From positions 1-64,000 of the forward strand of contig NZ_BAIV01000005.1 in the NCBI RefSeq assembly GCF_000517545.1: a stretch of 64,000 bases of DNA, given 5' to 3'. Below, piece by piece: positions 11,422 to 21,602 of the stretch. The stretch's first letter is position 1, and each line of letters begins with the position of its first letter. A program made the position numbers and the translations under genes. A model generated the notes under the pieces. The model did no database searches. It saw only the letters and a program-made list of their open reading frames with translations, and had not been told where the DNA came from. This stretch comes from Bacteroides reticulotermitis JCM 10512. Lineage in GTDB: Bacteria > Bacteroidota > Bacteroidia > Bacteroidales > Bacteroidaceae.

Positions 11422-11429
11422 CAAAATTA
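11422..11429 (-). promoter_or_regulatory. -7 box for asd
   Basis: The minus strand reads TAATTTTG, about 70 nt before the asd start codon. No clear -33 box is seen. Confidence 0.35.
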
Positions 11430-11554
11430 GAACAATTTGGCGTATAATCCGCATCTTTTGCTAGAAGATTTATAGCTTAATTCTCTTTCTCTTCGTATTG
11501 GAGGTCTGCTAACTTTTTTGTTTCTTTGCAAAGGAAAACCTAAAAATACAGTTT

Positions 11555-13688
11555 ATGAACCTGTTTGACTTTTCTTGGACGCTTCCGGTTACGGATCCTA
11601 CATGGGTCTTTTTCCTGGTGCTCATCATCATACTCTTTGCTCCAATGATACTGGGACGCTTGCGCATCCCTCATATTATCGGAATGATTTTGGCAGGAGT
11701 CATGATTGGAGAATATGGCTTTCATATTCTGGATCGGGACAGTAGCTTTGAATTATTTGGAAAGGTGGGGCTTTACTATATCATGTTCCTTGCGGGCCTT
11801 GAAATGGATATGGAAGACTTTCGAAAGAATCGAACCAAAGGAATAGTTTTCGGATGTTTCACTTTCCTCATACCCATGCTGCTCGGTATCTGGAGTGGTA
11901 TGAGTATACTCGGTTACGGCTTGACTACTTCTGTGCTGCTAGCAAGTATGTATGCTTCTCATACGCTGATTTCTTATCCTATTATAAGCCGCTACGGGCT
12001 ATCGAGACTTCGCAGTGTCAATATAACGATTGGGGGAACAGTCATTGCGGTAACCTTGGCATTGATGATTCTGGCTTTTATCGGCGGCATGTACAAGGGC
12101 ACGGTTGATGGGCTATTCTGGCTGTTCTTATTGCTCAAGCTTGCTTTCCTCTGCTTCCTGATAATCTTCTTCTTCCCTCGTATCGGACGTTGGTTCTTCC
12201 GCAAATACGAGGATAGCGTGATGCAGTTCGTGTTTGTACTGGCGATGGTTTTCCTTGGTGGAGGCTTGATGGAGTTTGTCGGGATGGAAGGGATTTTGGG
12301 AGCTTTCCTTGCCGGACTGGTACTCAATAGGCTTATACCGCACGTTTCGCCCTTGATGAATCGGTTGGAGTTTGTGGGAAATGCCTTATTCATCCTTATT
12401 TCCTGATTGGGGTGGGAATGCTTATCGATGTCAGAGCCTTATTTGCTGGTGGCGAAGCCTAAAGGTAGCTATCGTGATGACTGTTGTGGCAGTTGTCAGT
12501 AAATGGTTGGCGGCTTGGCTTACGCAGAAAACCTACCGGATGCAGCCCAATGAACGCAGCATGATGTTCGGATTGAGCAGTGCGCAGGCAGCGGCTACTT
12601 TGGCTGCTGTATTGATTGGGCACAATATCATAATGGAAAACGGTGAGCGGTTGCTGAATGATGATGTGCTGAATGGTACGATCGTGATGATTCTCTTTAC
12701 TTGTATCATCAGCTCGTTCGCTACCGAACGTTCGGCCCGACGTTTTGCGCTGAACGAAATAGCGGCTCCTGTTGAAAAAGATGCTACGGAAATGCCGGAA
12801 CGCATTTTAATCCCATTGGCTAACCCGGAGACTATTGAGCATTTGATAAGCTTATCGTTATTGATTAAGGATACGAAGAATAAAAACGCCTTGATTGCAC
12901 TGAACGTCATAAACGATAGCAATAGTTCGGAACAGAAAGAACAACAGGGTAAGCGAAATCTAGAAAAAGCAGCAATGATTGCTGCTGCGGTCGATGTTCC
13001 GGTAACCACCGTGAGTCGATACGATTTGAACATAGCTTCCGGTATAATTCATACCGTTAAGGAATACGAAGCAACTGATGTTGTGATCGGCTTGCATCGT
13101 AAAGCCAATCTGGTTGACTCCTTTTTCGGTAGCCTGGCCGAAAACCTGTTGAAAGGAACACATCGGGAAGTGATGATTGCCAAGTTCTTGATGCCAGTCA
13201 ATACACTTCGGCGCATCAATATAGCTGTGCCTCCAAAGGCGGAGTATGAAACAGGCTTTCCAAAGTGGGTACAACACTTTTGCCGAATGGGAGGTGTCTT
13301 GGGATGTCGGGTGCACTTCTTTGCTACCAGACGTACGCTGGAACATTTGCAACAGCTGATCAGCAAGAAGCATAGTGCAACGTTGACTGAATTTAGCGTA
13401 CTCGAGGAATGGAATGATTTACTAATGCTCACCGGTCAGGTTAATTACGATCATTTGCTGGTGGTAGTTAGTGCACGTCGCGGTTCCATCTCTTATGATA
13501 CTTCTTTTGAACGCTTGCCGAATCAACTCAGTCGGTATTTTAGTAACAACAGTCTGTTGGTTCTGTATCCTGATCAGTTTGGAGATCCGCAGGAGATCGT
13601 CTCCTTTTCCGATCCTCGTGGCTATAACGAATCGCAGCATTACGATAAAGTAGGTAAATGGTTTAATAAATGGCTAAAGAAAAGCTAA
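11555..13688 (+). CDS. CPA2 cation:proton antiporter with C-terminal UspA-like domains (frameshifted)
   Basis: The first 280 residues and about the next 110 form a KefB-like membrane domain with around 12 hydrophobic segments. Family patterns include LGRLRIPHIIGMILAGVMIG, FLAGLEMDM and GILGAFLAGLVLNRLIP, then ISYFLIGVGMLID after the frame change. The C-terminal 300 residues resemble universal-stress-protein domains (RILIPLANPETIEHLISLS, DVVIGLHRKANLVDSFFG), common in Bacteroidetes antiporters and proposed to regulate ion exchange. A single indel near 12395-12407 splits the frame; corrected length is about 710 residues. The stop overlaps the tcdA start (TAATG), so the two are probably cotranscribed. 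Confidence 0.85.
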
Positions 13689-14458
13689 TGAAAGAAAATT
13701 GGCAAGAACGCACCCAACTGTTGCTGGGTGAAGAAAATATAAAACATATCGGACAGTCGCATGTATTAGTGGTCGGCTTAGGTGGAGTGGGAGCGTATGC
13801 CGCTGAAATGCTTTGCCGTGCCGGAGTAGGAAAGATGACTCTAATAGATGCCGATACGGTGCAGCTGACCAATCTTAACAGGCAGTTGCCCGCTTTGCAT
13901 TCTACGATGGAAAGGCCGAAAGCAGAGGTGTTGGCCGAACGATATAAAGATATTAATCCCGACCTGGAGCTCAAGGTGCTTCCGCTTTACCTGAAGGATG
14001 AAAATATCCCGCAATTGCTGGATTCCGATCACTATGACTTCATCGTCGATGCGATTGACACAGTCAGTCCCAAGTGCTATTTGATCTATGAGGCCATGAA
14101 GCGGCGGATAAAGATTGTGTCGAGTATGGGAGCCGGTGCTAAAAGTGACATCACGCAGGTTCGTTTTGCCGATTTATGGGATACTTATCATTGCGGTTTG
14201 AGCAAAGCGGTACGGAAGCGCTTGCAAAAGATGGGGATGAAACGTAAGCATCCGGTTGTGTTTAGCACTGAACAAGCTGACTCGAGTGCGGTGTTGCTGA
14301 TCGACAATGAGCGTAATAAGAAATCGACGTGCGGAACAGTTAGTTATATGCCGGCCGTGTTTGGATGTTATCTGGCAGCCCATGTGATTAAGAATTTGAC
14401 ATCGAAGACTCCGAAGAAGAAGACGGAGCGAAAAGGACTAAATTCGGAACAAGAATAA
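13688..14458 (+). CDS. tcdA: tRNA threonylcarbamoyladenosine dehydratase
   Basis: TcdA is an E1-like ThiF/HesA-family enzyme that uses ATP to cyclise t6A37 of tRNA to ct6A. The sequence shows the nucleotide-binding VLVVGLGGVGAYAAEML with ADTVQLTNLNRQ, then DAIDTVSPKCYLI and SSMGAGAKSD. The C-terminal STCGTVSYMPAVFG is typical of the bacterial CsdL/TcdA group. An ATG at 13670 is in frame, but the one at 13688 (MKENWQERTQLLLG) overlaps the stop of the antiporter and matches the family start, so it is preferred. The product is 256 residues, the normal length. Confidence 0.9.
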   Translation: MKENWQERTQLLLGEENIKHIGQSHVLVVGLGGVGAYAAEMLCRAGVGKMTLIDADTVQLTNLNRQLPALHSTMERPKAEVLAERYKDINPDLELKVLPLYLKDENIPQLLDSDHYDFIVDAIDTVSPKCYLIYEAMKRRIKIVSSMGAGAKSDITQVRFADLWDTYHCGLSKAVRKRLQKMGMKRKHPVVFSTEQADSSAVLLIDNERNKKSTCGTVSYMPAVFGCYLAAHVIKNLTSKTPKKKTERKGLNSEQE

Positions 14459-14519
14459 TTCTATAATATAAATGTATCCTTATCTCCTCTCTAGCAAAGA
14501 GGGCTAGGAAGAGGCTATT

Positions 14520-15173
14520 ATGATAAAACTGGAAGGAATCACCAAGAGCTTCGGCTCTTTGCAAGTATTGAAGGGCATTGACCTGGAAATTAATAAAGGC
14601 GAAATAGTGAGCATTGTAGGTCCTAGTGGTGCAGGTAAGACAACCCTGCTCCAGATTATGGGTACGCTGGACGAACCGGATGCGGGTAGAGTCGAGATAG
14701 ACGGTACTGTGGTTAGCCGAATGAAAGAAAAAGAACTTTCAGCTTTTCGGAATCATCGTATTGGCTTTGTTTTTCAGTTTCATCAGCTTTTGCCAGAGTT
14801 CACCGCTTTGGAGAATGTGATGATTCCCGCTTTTATAGCCCGAGTTCCTTCCAAAGAAGCTCGCATGCATGCTATGGAGGTACTGGACTTTATGGGAATG
14901 ACCGACCGGGCTTCGCACAAACCCAACGAACTCTCAGGTGGAGAGAAGCAGCGGGTGGCAGTAGCACGTGCGTTGATAAACAATCCGGCTGTGATTCTAG
15001 CGGATGAACCATCGGGTAGCTTAGATACGCATAATAAAGAAGAACTGCATCAGTTGTTCTTCGAACTTCGCGAAAGGTTGGGGCAGACGTTTGTCATTGT
15101 AACGCATGACGAAGCACTTTCTAAAATAACCGACCGGACGATCCATATTGTGGATGGAGTGATAAAAGTCTAG
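14520..15173 (+). CDS. ABC transporter ATP-binding protein, LolD-like
   Basis: This 217-residue ATPase contains Walker [10 protein letters not shown] near residue 38, the signature [15 protein letters not shown] near 140, Walker [13 protein letters not shown] and the H-loop IVTHDEAL. The sequence is close to LolD/FtsE/MacB-type ATPases, which power lipoprotein release or membrane-stress exporters. In Bacteroidetes the LolD-like ATPase is often encoded apart from its permease, as here. Its permease partner is not in the window, so the specific role is inferred. Confidence 0.85.
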   Translation: MIKLEGITKSFGSLQVLKGIDLEINKGEIVSIVGPSGAGKTTLLQIMGTLDEPDAGRVEIDGTVVSRMKEKELSAFRNHRIGFVFQFHQLLPEFTALENVMIPAFIARVPSKEARMHAMEVLDFMGMTDRASHKPNELSGGEKQRVAVARALINNPAVILADEPSGSLDTHNKEELHQLFFELRERLGQTFVIVTHDEALSKITDRTIHIVDGVIKV

Positions 15174-15183
15174 GCGCCTATTA

Positions 15184-15222
15184 GACTCGGGAAAGCCTTA
15201 GTAGTAGAGCTGAACCCGAAAG
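15184..15222. terminator. Possible bidirectional hairpin between convergent genes
   Basis: GACTCGGG and CCCGAAAGTC can pair around a loop of about 20 nt between the convergent LolD-like and helix-hairpin-helix genes. The T-run is weak. Confidence 0.3.
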
Positions 15223-16134
15223 TCAGAAACTGATGTAATGACTCAACTTATCAAAATCGGCTGGGCTAAATTCATCGTATAAACTGAGTTGGGTGAAACT
15301 CTTGAGCTTACCTTTCTTCTTTCGGTATTCCACAATGGCTTTTGCTTGTGCAAAGTTGATGTAGGGGTGTCGCATAAGTTGCTCTATGCCGGCTGTATTG
15401 ATATTGATACGTTTCGTAGAGTTGCTTTCAACACTTAGCCAGGGGCGTAGCATATCCACTTTCAAGTGAATCTCCTGTAGCTGCTCAATGCAATAGAATG
15501 CTCCCAGTTTTCTTCTGTAATTTACTATCATACGGGCAATCGAACTACCTATGCCGGGAATCTTTTTCAGTTCGGTGGTATCCGCCTCATTTAGATTGAC
15601 TAATGTGCCTGCCGGATATTTGTAGATACTATCGTACTTTTCTTTGACCTCCATGCGAAGGTTTATCGTATCTTTTCGACTGAATGATTCCGCAATTCGA
15701 ATATACGGATGCAACTCTTGGAATTGCTTCTCTGTGAGTCCATATATTTTCCCGAAATCTGCTGCCTGACGAAACTTACCGGATTTACTTCGGTAGCGGA
15801 GTATGTTTCGGATCATCCACGGTGGAAGTCCCAAGTTGCTAAAAGTGGTGGAATCTGCTGTGTTGGGGTCGAAGCTGGTTAGCCGAATCTCTTTGGGGGA
15901 ATAAGCCTTTGAGTACCAGTTCTTCGTATATCTGTTCTTTGCCTCTGTCTTGCGCACAGAAGTGAGGAAGCGGTTATACGTTAGTTCCCTCTGTGTCCGA
16001 ACTTGCTCATCGATCGGCTCGACAGTTGGAGGGAATAGCAACAAGGGTATCATATTCACGCCTATAATCAGCAGGATCAGTATGAGGATACCTCTTCGCT
16101 GAGTCTTAGTAAAGTAAAAAAAGTCTTTCCACAT
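15223..16134 (-). CDS. Helix-hairpin-helix (ComEA-like) protein
   Basis: The 303-residue protein has one N-terminal membrane anchor (GILILILLIIGVNMIPLLLF). It then carries several ComEA/PsbU-type helix-hairpin-helix units: FDPNTADSTTFSNLGLPPWM near 90, VNLNEADTTELKKIPGIGS near 185, and ININTAGIEQLMRHPYINFAQAKAIVEYR near 245. Such motifs bind DNA non-specifically. In Bacteroidetes these anchored multi-HhH proteins are widespread and poorly characterised; a role in DNA uptake or envelope-associated DNA binding is inference. It is divergently transcribed from the VanZ gene. Confidence 0.85.
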   Translation of the reverse strand: MWKDFFYFTKTQRRGILILILLIIGVNMIPLLLFPPTVEPIDEQVRTQRELTYNRFLTSVRKTEAKNRYTKNWYSKAYSPKEIRLTSFDPNTADSTTFSNLGLPPWMIRNILRYRSKSGKFRQAADFGKIYGLTEKQFQELHPYIRIAESFSRKDTINLRMEVKEKYDSIYKYPAGTLVNLNEADTTELKKIPGIGSSIARMIVNYRRKLGAFYCIEQLQEIHLKVDMLRPWLSVESNSTKRININTAGIEQLMRHPYINFAQAKAIVEYRKKKGKLKSFTQLSLYDEFSPADFDKLSHYISF

Positions 16135-16157
16135 TATAAATAAGGTCTATCGACATG

Positions 16158-16165
16158 CAAAATTA
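16158..16165 (-). promoter_or_regulatory. -7 box for helix-hairpin-helix gene
   Basis: The minus strand reads TAATTTTG, about 24 nt before the start codon at 16134. It is arranged back to back with the VanZ promoter. Confidence 0.5.
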
Positions 16166-16177
16166 AAAAATGATACA

Positions 16178-16185
16178 TATATTTG
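16178..16185 (+). promoter_or_regulatory. -7 box for VanZ gene
   Basis: TATATTTG matches TAnnTTTG and lies 25 nt before the ATG at 16211. Confidence 0.5.
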
Positions 16186-16210
16186 CCCTATAATTAAACA
16201 AAAAAAGAAG

Positions 16211-16621
16211 ATGTTGTACTATATAAAGAGATATCCCATCTCCTTACTGATTATCTTGGCTGTCATTTACTTGTCTTTTTTCAAACCGCCCCAAACAGAA
16301 TTAGACCATATACCTGGCTTGGATAAGCTGGTACATTTTTGTATGTATTTTGGGGTGTCTGGTATGTTATGGTTAGAGTTTATTCGGGCTCACCGGAAAG
16401 AACATGCTCCGATGTGGCACGCGTGGATTGGTGCTTGTCTATGCCCGATACTTTTTAGCGGATGTGTAGAATTGTTGCAGGAATACTGTACTACTTATCG
16501 GGGTGGGGATTGGATGGATTTTGTAGCCAATACCACCGGAGTAGTATTGGCTAGCCTGATTGCTTATTTCGGGTTAATACCTTTTATCAAGCGGAAAGAT
16601 TCCAGAGGCAAAGCTTTATAG
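16211..16621 (+). CDS. VanZ family membrane protein
   Basis: This is a 136-residue protein with four hydrophobic segments. It carries VanZ signatures: KLVHFCMYFGVSGMLW after the first segment, and GCVELLQEYCTTYRGGDWMDFVANTTGVVLA, which contains the conserved E-Q, R-D and N residues. VanZ in enterococci gives low-level teicoplanin resistance; the chromosomal homologues in Bacteroidetes are of unknown function. Its stop codon overlaps that of the convergent murF (16616-16621). Confidence 0.85.
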   Translation: MLYYIKRYPISLLIILAVIYLSFFKPPQTELDHIPGLDKLVHFCMYFGVSGMLWLEFIRAHRKEHAPMWHAWIGACLCPILFSGCVELLQEYCTTYRGGDWMDFVANTTGVVLASLIAYFGLIPFIKRKDSRGKAL

Positions 16622-17917
16622 ATAGTCAACGATCGAGCTTAACTTTATTCCGTTCGATCCTTTGATTAGAATCATCTTTCCTTCCGGTTTACCAGCAGAC
16701 TGTAACTCGTGGATGAGCTCCTGTGCGTTCTTGAAAAGTCTGTACTTATGCCCTATGGCAGCGAACTGATCGCCTACTAACCAGACTTGTTCAAAACCTC
16801 CTTCATTGATATATTCTATAATTTTCCGGTGCTCTGTCAAACTGTCTTCCCCGAGCTCCCTCATATCTCCCAATATCAACATTTTGTGCGGGGTATCCAT
16901 GTTCCGGAAGTTTATTAAGGCTGCCATCATGCTGGTTGGGTTGGCGTTGTAGGCATCGATAATCAAGGTGTTGCTCTCTGTCTTTTTCAATTGAGAACGG
17001 TTATTTTGTGGGGTATAGTCCGTTAGCGCTTTGGTTATTTCCGATGCTTCCACTTTGAAGAAACTTCCGATGGCTATAGCGGCCAATGCATTCGGGAAGT
17101 TATATTCACCAATCAGCTGAGTTTGCACTTGGTGGTATACTCCTTCTTCTCCTATTTTCCATTCGAAAGTGAGATAAGGGGAATTGCCGGTAATCCGTCC
17201 ATTGACATAGAGGTTGTCTTCGCTGCCATAGTAAACCAAATTTAGGTCATGCGCCATTTTCATCAGGTAAGGGTTGTCGTGATGAATAAAGACGGTAGAA
17301 CTTTCTTTCGCACGGAGGAAATCGTATAGTTCTCCTTTGGCTTTAATTACTCCTTCGAATGAACCGAATCCCTCCAGATGTGCTTTCCCAACATTGGTAA
17401 TAATTCCGTAGTCTGGCTCGGCTATGTCAGCAAGTATTTTAATCTCTCCGACATGATTGGCACCCATTTCGATAACGGCAAGATTATGTTCCGGCTTTAG
17501 TTGGAGTAAGGTGGTTGGTACACCGATGTGGTTGTTCAGGTTGCCTTGCGTACAAAGTACTCGGTACGACCGAGACAGCACGGCGAATATCAACTCTTTG
17601 GTCGTTGTTTTGCCATTGGTTCCGGTAATTCCGATAATTGGTGTTCCCAGCTGACGACGGTGGTAGTTGCCCAGCAATTGCAGGGTTTGAAGGCAATCGT
17701 CTACGAGGATATATCGTTGATCTCCTTCCGCTACGTAGGATGCTTCGTCAACGACTGCATAACTGCATCCGTCTTTCAAAGCCTGTGCGGCAAACCTGTT
17801 TCCATTGAATGATTCGCCTTTCAGGGCGATGAACAGTGAACCTGTAGGACAATGCCGACTGTCGGTAGTCACTGTTTGGCAATCCAGAAATATCTGGTAA
17901 AGAGCAGCAATTTCCAT
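16616..17917 (-). CDS. murF: UDP-N-acetylmuramoyl-tripeptide--D-alanyl-D-alanine ligase
   Basis: MurF adds the D-Ala-D-Ala dipeptide to the UDP-MurNAc-tripeptide in the last cytosolic step of peptidoglycan precursor synthesis. The sequence shows DSRHCPTGSLFIALKGE near residue 25, the ATP-binding GITGTNGKTTTKELI near 95, EMGANHVGEI, and the C-terminal DAYNANPTSM with ILGDMRELGE. A longer frame opens at 17947, but the codon at 17917 (MEIAALYQIF) is preferred because the promoter box lies at 17945-17952. The 433-residue length is normal. It stands outside the mra/dcw cluster here. Confidence 0.93.
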   Translation of the reverse strand: MEIAALYQIFLDCQTVTTDSRHCPTGSLFIALKGESFNGNRFAAQALKDGCSYAVVDEASYVAEGDQRYILVDDCLQTLQLLGNYHRRQLGTPIIGITGTNGKTTTKELIFAVLSRSYRVLCTQGNLNNHIGVPTTLLQLKPEHNLAVIEMGANHVGEIKILADIAEPDYGIITNVGKAHLEGFGSFEGVIKAKGELYDFLRAKESSTVFIHHDNPYLMKMAHDLNLVYYGSEDNLYVNGRITGNSPYLTFEWKIGEEGVYHQVQTQLIGEYNFPNALAAIAIGSFFKVEASEITKALTDYTPQNNRSQLKKTESNTLIIDAYNANPTSMMAALINFRNMDTPHKMLILGDMRELGEDSLTEHRKIIEYINEGGFEQVWLVGDQFAAIGHKYRLFKNAQELIHELQSAGKPEGKMILIKGSNGIKLSSIVDYL

Positions 17918-17944
17918 GTTTCTTATGCTTTTAAAAAGACGAAG

Positions 17945-17952
17945 CAAAGATA
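17945..17952 (-). promoter_or_regulatory. -7 box for murF
   Basis: The minus strand reads TATCTTTG, 27 nt before the chosen murF start. It overlaps the alternative upstream ATG, which argues against that start. Confidence 0.55.
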
Positions 17953-18315
17953 AGGCATTCTCTTCAATTTGACTCAGTAAGTGGCGGTTTTTATCCGGGC
18001 TATATTATCTTGGCTGAAATAGGTGATTTTCAACCTAAGATTAATGTCGTTATTCGGACCTCGTTCGTGCTATTATCCCTCCTAAAGATAATTGTCTTGC
18101 ATTGATACTTACCGTGGCGAAAACGGATATGTAGCTTTATTTCAGAGTAGAAGCACGGGTGTTAATATTCATTATGGCAGTTGTTTCAGTAAAATCACTC
18201 GGTTCTAGGGTTGATAGGAAGTCTTGTAGGCAATAGAATAGTGATTTGATGAATAATTATTGAAAAGCAGATTATTAATTTATCTTTTAGAGTGTGCTTG
18301 CTTGCTTTTTTTCTA
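17953..18315. other. Intergenic stretch between murF and folP
   Basis: About 360 bp between the divergent murF and folP promoters. No coding frame, tRNA cloverleaf or convincing hairpin is seen here. Confidence 0.5.
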
Positions 18316-18323
18316 TACATTTG
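18316..18323 (+). promoter_or_regulatory. -7 box for folP-cdaA
   Basis: TACATTTG matches TAnnTTTG and lies 28 nt upstream of the folP ATG at 18352. It supports that start over earlier in-frame codons. Confidence 0.5.
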
Positions 18324-18351
18324 CATCAACCTAATTGAAGTATGTGTAAAA

Positions 18352-19200
18352 ATGAATCCAACAGGTTCTGAATATATAAATGTAAAGGGGCGTTTGCTTG
18401 ATCTCTCCACGCCGCAAGTGATGGGTATCTTGAACGTTACTCCCGATTCTTTTTATGCCGGCTGTCGAATGCAAACCGAGGTGGATATTGCTGCAAGAGC
18501 ACAACAGATATTAGATGAGGGGGCCAGCATCATTGATATAGGTGCTTATTCGTCGCGTCCGAATGCCGAACACATCTCGGCGGAAGAGGAAATGAACCGC
18601 TTGCGAATGGGACTTGAAATTATCAACCGAAACCATCCGGATGCGATTGTTTCTGTGGATACATTTCGGGCTGATGTAGCCAAACAATGTGTAAAGGAGT
18701 ACGGAGTAGCTATGGTGAACGATATTGCCGCTGGTGAAATGGATGAACGAATGTTTCAAACGATTGCCGAGTTAGGGGTACCTTATATCATCATGCACAT
18801 GCAGGGGACTCCCCAAAATATGCAGCAAGAGCCGCACTACGATAATATACTCAAAGAGGTTTTCATGTATTTTGCCAAGAAAGTGCAACAGCTATGTGAT
18901 CTGGGTGCTAAGGACATAATTTTGGATCCGGGCTTCGGGTTTGGCAAAACATTGGAGCACAATTATGAACTGATGGATCAGTTGGAAGAATTCAGTATCT
19001 TTGAACTCCCTCTGCTGGTAGGCGTTTCGCGTAAATCGATGATATATAAACTACTTGGTGGCACTCCGAAGGATGCTTTGAATGGGACAACGGTGCTCAA
19101 TACGGTAGCTTTAATGAAAGGAGCCCATATACTTCGTGTGCATGATGTGCGTGAGGCCGTGGAAGCGGTTCGCATCGTTGAGAAGATGAAACGTAATTAA
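18352..19200 (+). CDS. folP: Dihydropteroate synthase
   Basis: FolP condenses 6-hydroxymethyl-dihydropterin diphosphate with p-aminobenzoate in folate synthesis and is the target of sulfonamides. Signatures are VMGILNVTPDSFYAGC near residue 20, DIGAYSSRPNAEHISAEEE, IVSVDTFRADVA, VNDIAAGEMD and ILDPGFGFGKTLEHN, with the C-terminal VGVSRKSMIYKLLG. The product is 282 residues. The diadenylate cyclase gene follows 23 nt later; this pair is common in Bacteroidales and probably forms one transcript. Confidence 0.95.
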   Translation: MNPTGSEYINVKGRLLDLSTPQVMGILNVTPDSFYAGCRMQTEVDIAARAQQILDEGASIIDIGAYSSRPNAEHISAEEEMNRLRMGLEIINRNHPDAIVSVDTFRADVAKQCVKEYGVAMVNDIAAGEMDERMFQTIAELGVPYIIMHMQGTPQNMQQEPHYDNILKEVFMYFAKKVQQLCDLGAKDIILDPGFGFGKTLEHNYELMDQLEEFSIFELPLLVGVSRKSMIYKLLGGTPKDALNGTTVLNTVALMKGAHILRVHDVREAVEAVRIVEKMKRN

Positions 19201-19223
19201 TAATTTAAACCGATAGTTGAACT

Positions 19224-19988
19224 GTGTTTTTTGAGTTTGGAATAAAAGACTTTATAGATATACTGCTGGTCGCTTTGCTGCTGTACTACACTTACAAGCT
19301 GATGAAAGCCTCCGGATCGATCAAAGTATTTACCGGTATTCTGGTTTTTATCTTGATTTGGCTGGTCGTGATCCATGTGTTGGAGATGCGGCTGTTAGGC
19401 TCTATTTTCAACACCTTGATGAGTGTAGGAGTTATTGCGTTGATCGTATTGTTTCAGGATGAGATACGCCGATCTCTGTTGACACTCGGTTCTCATCGGC
19501 ATGTCAATGCTTTGTTGCGCTTCTTCACCGGTGCGAAGAGGGAGCTGTTGCAACAAGATGATATTATGCCTGTGGTAATGGCCTGCCTGAATATGAGTAA
19601 GCAGAAAGTGGGTGCGCTGATTGTGATCGAGCATAGCATCCCTTTAGACGAGGTCGTGCGTACGGGAGAAGTCATTGATTCGCTTGTCAATCAACGCTTG
19701 ATTGAGAATATCTTCTTTAAAAACAGCCCTCTGCACGATGGTGCAATGATTATCAGCAAGAAACGTATCAAGGCAGCCGGATGTATTCTCCCTGTCTCTC
19801 ATAATCTGGATATACCCAAAGAATTAGGATTACGTCATCGGGCAGCCATGGGAATTTCCCAGGAATCAGATGCGCATGCCATTATTGTATCCGAAGAAAC
19901 CGGAGCTATTTCGGTGGCCTATCGCGGGCAGTTTCATTTGCGCCTGAATGCAGAAGAACTGGAAAGCTTACTGACGAAAGTGATTTAA
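19224..19988 (+). CDS. cdaA: Diadenylate cyclase (CdaA type)
   Basis: The protein makes c-di-AMP from two ATP molecules. Three N-terminal transmembrane helices (residues 8-70) are followed by a DAC domain with the catalytic NSPLHDGAMII and the RHRAAMG motif near residues 165-215. This architecture is that of CdaA/DacA. The start codon is GTG at 19224, which lies 23 nt after folP; no better ATG is available in frame. c-di-AMP controls osmolyte transport and envelope homeostasis in many bacteria. Confidence 0.93.
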   Translation: MFFEFGIKDFIDILLVALLLYYTYKLMKASGSIKVFTGILVFILIWLVVIHVLEMRLLGSIFNTLMSVGVIALIVLFQDEIRRSLLTLGSHRHVNALLRFFTGAKRELLQQDDIMPVVMACLNMSKQKVGALIVIEHSIPLDEVVRTGEVIDSLVNQRLIENIFFKNSPLHDGAMIISKKRIKAAGCILPVSHNLDIPKELGLRHRAAMGISQESDAHAIIVSEETGAISVAYRGQFHLRLNAEELESLLTKVI

Positions 19989-20032
19989 TTATATAGTTTC
20001 AACAGGAAAAGAATATTTAGAATAATACAAGT

Positions 20033-21573
20033 ATGGACAGACGGAAATTTTTAAAAGCAGGAGGAATGGCTTTGTTCGGCTCATTAGCTACAGAGCAAGC
20101 ATTAGCTTTTGTTGCTCCCGGAGCATTGGGAGGAAAAGAAGCAGACCGGAAAACTGCCGTGAGTTTAGCTATGAACCATTTCGGCGTGAGTGAAGCGACT
20201 TGCGTAAGGTGCTGACTGCCGCATTGGAAAAGGGAGGAGACTATGCCGATCTATTCTTTGAGCATACCCTGAACAATAGCATTAGCTTGATGGATGGTGC
20301 AGTAAACAGCACACGTTCCAATATCGATTTCGGAGTGGGCGTACGCGTATTGGCAGGTGACCAGAGTGGCTATGCTTATGTGGAAAATGTCACGTTGGAT
20401 GAAATGCTCAAAGCGGCTCGTACAGCTGCCCGTATTGCTTCTTCCAATCGGGGAAATAAGCCGGTTAACTTGTCGGAAAAAGAACTGAAAAAGAATTATT
20501 ACTCCATCGCTTCCTCTTGGGAAGATACGGGGTTGAAAGATAAAATGCCTTATCTGCAAAAACTGAATGACCGTATCTTTGCTTTGGATAAGCGGGTTAG
20601 CAAAGTGCAAGCCTTCCAAAGCGATGCGACTTCGCATATCTTCTTCTGTAACTCGGAAGGAGTGATGTACTACGATTATCGCCCGATGGTTACTTTGGGA
20701 GCCGTTTGTATTATGGAAGAGGACGGTAAAACCGAAAATAGCTATGCAGCACGTGCTTATCGGAAAGGATTTGAATTCTTGACCGATGATATAGTAGATG
20801 TATTGGCTAATGAGGCGGTAGAGAAGACTGCTCTACTATTCAAGGCAATCAAACCGAAAGGTGGTGAGATGCCGGTAGTGATGGGTGCCGGTGGTTCGGG
20901 TATCCTTTTACACGAAGCAATCGGACACGCTTTTGAAGCTGACTTCAATCGCAAGAATGTGTCTATCTTTTCTGATCAATTGAATAAAAAGGTTTGTAAT
21001 GAGCATATTACGGTGATTGACGATGGTACTATTCCGTTCAATCGTGGATCGATTAATATGGACGATGAGGGAGCTGATGGACAGAAAACGTACCTGGTTA
21101 AGAATGGTGTACTCACAAGTTATATGCACGACCGAATCAGTGCGAAGCATTATAAAGTGGCTCCTACCGGTAACGGACGCAGGGAGTCTTTCCGCAATTC
21201 ACCCCTTCCGCGTATGCGCGCTACGTATATGGAGCCGGGTAATATGAAGGAAGCTGATATTATCGCTACGGTAAAACAGGGTATTTATGTAGATAACTTC
21301 ACGAACGGACAGGTACAGATCGGTGCCGGTGACTTTACATTCTTCGTAAAATCGGGCTACCTGATTGAAGACGGTAAGCTGACACAGCCGGTTAAAGATA
21401 TCAATATCATCGGAAACGGTCCGAAAGCATTGGCGGATATCACCATGGTGGCCGATAATGATAAGATTGACAATGGTACTTGGACTTGTGGTAAGGACGG
21501 TCAATCTTGCCCGGTGACGTGTGGTATGCCTTCAGCGTTGGTTAGTAAACTGACTGTCGGCGGTAATTCTTAA
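20033..21573 (+). CDS. tldD: TldD-type metalloprotease (frameshifted)
   Basis: TldD pairs with TldE/PmbA to form a heterodimeric zinc protease that cleaves unfolded or leader peptides. The N-terminus MDRRKFLKAGGMALFGS has a twin-arginine-like signal, as in other Bacteroidetes exported TldD proteins. The metal-binding helix is HEAIGHAFEADF near residue 290. A single missing base around 20202 (EAT then LRKVLTAALEKGG) puts the first 57 residues in another frame; corrected length is about 512. The tldE gene follows after 29 nt. Confidence 0.9.
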
Positions 21574-21602
21574 TTCTTCCATCTTTTAATCTACAGTATG
21601 TT

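Noticed and set aside
17953..18315. tRNA or riboswitch between murF and folP
   Set aside because: No cloverleaf, CCA end or known aptamer pattern could be made out.
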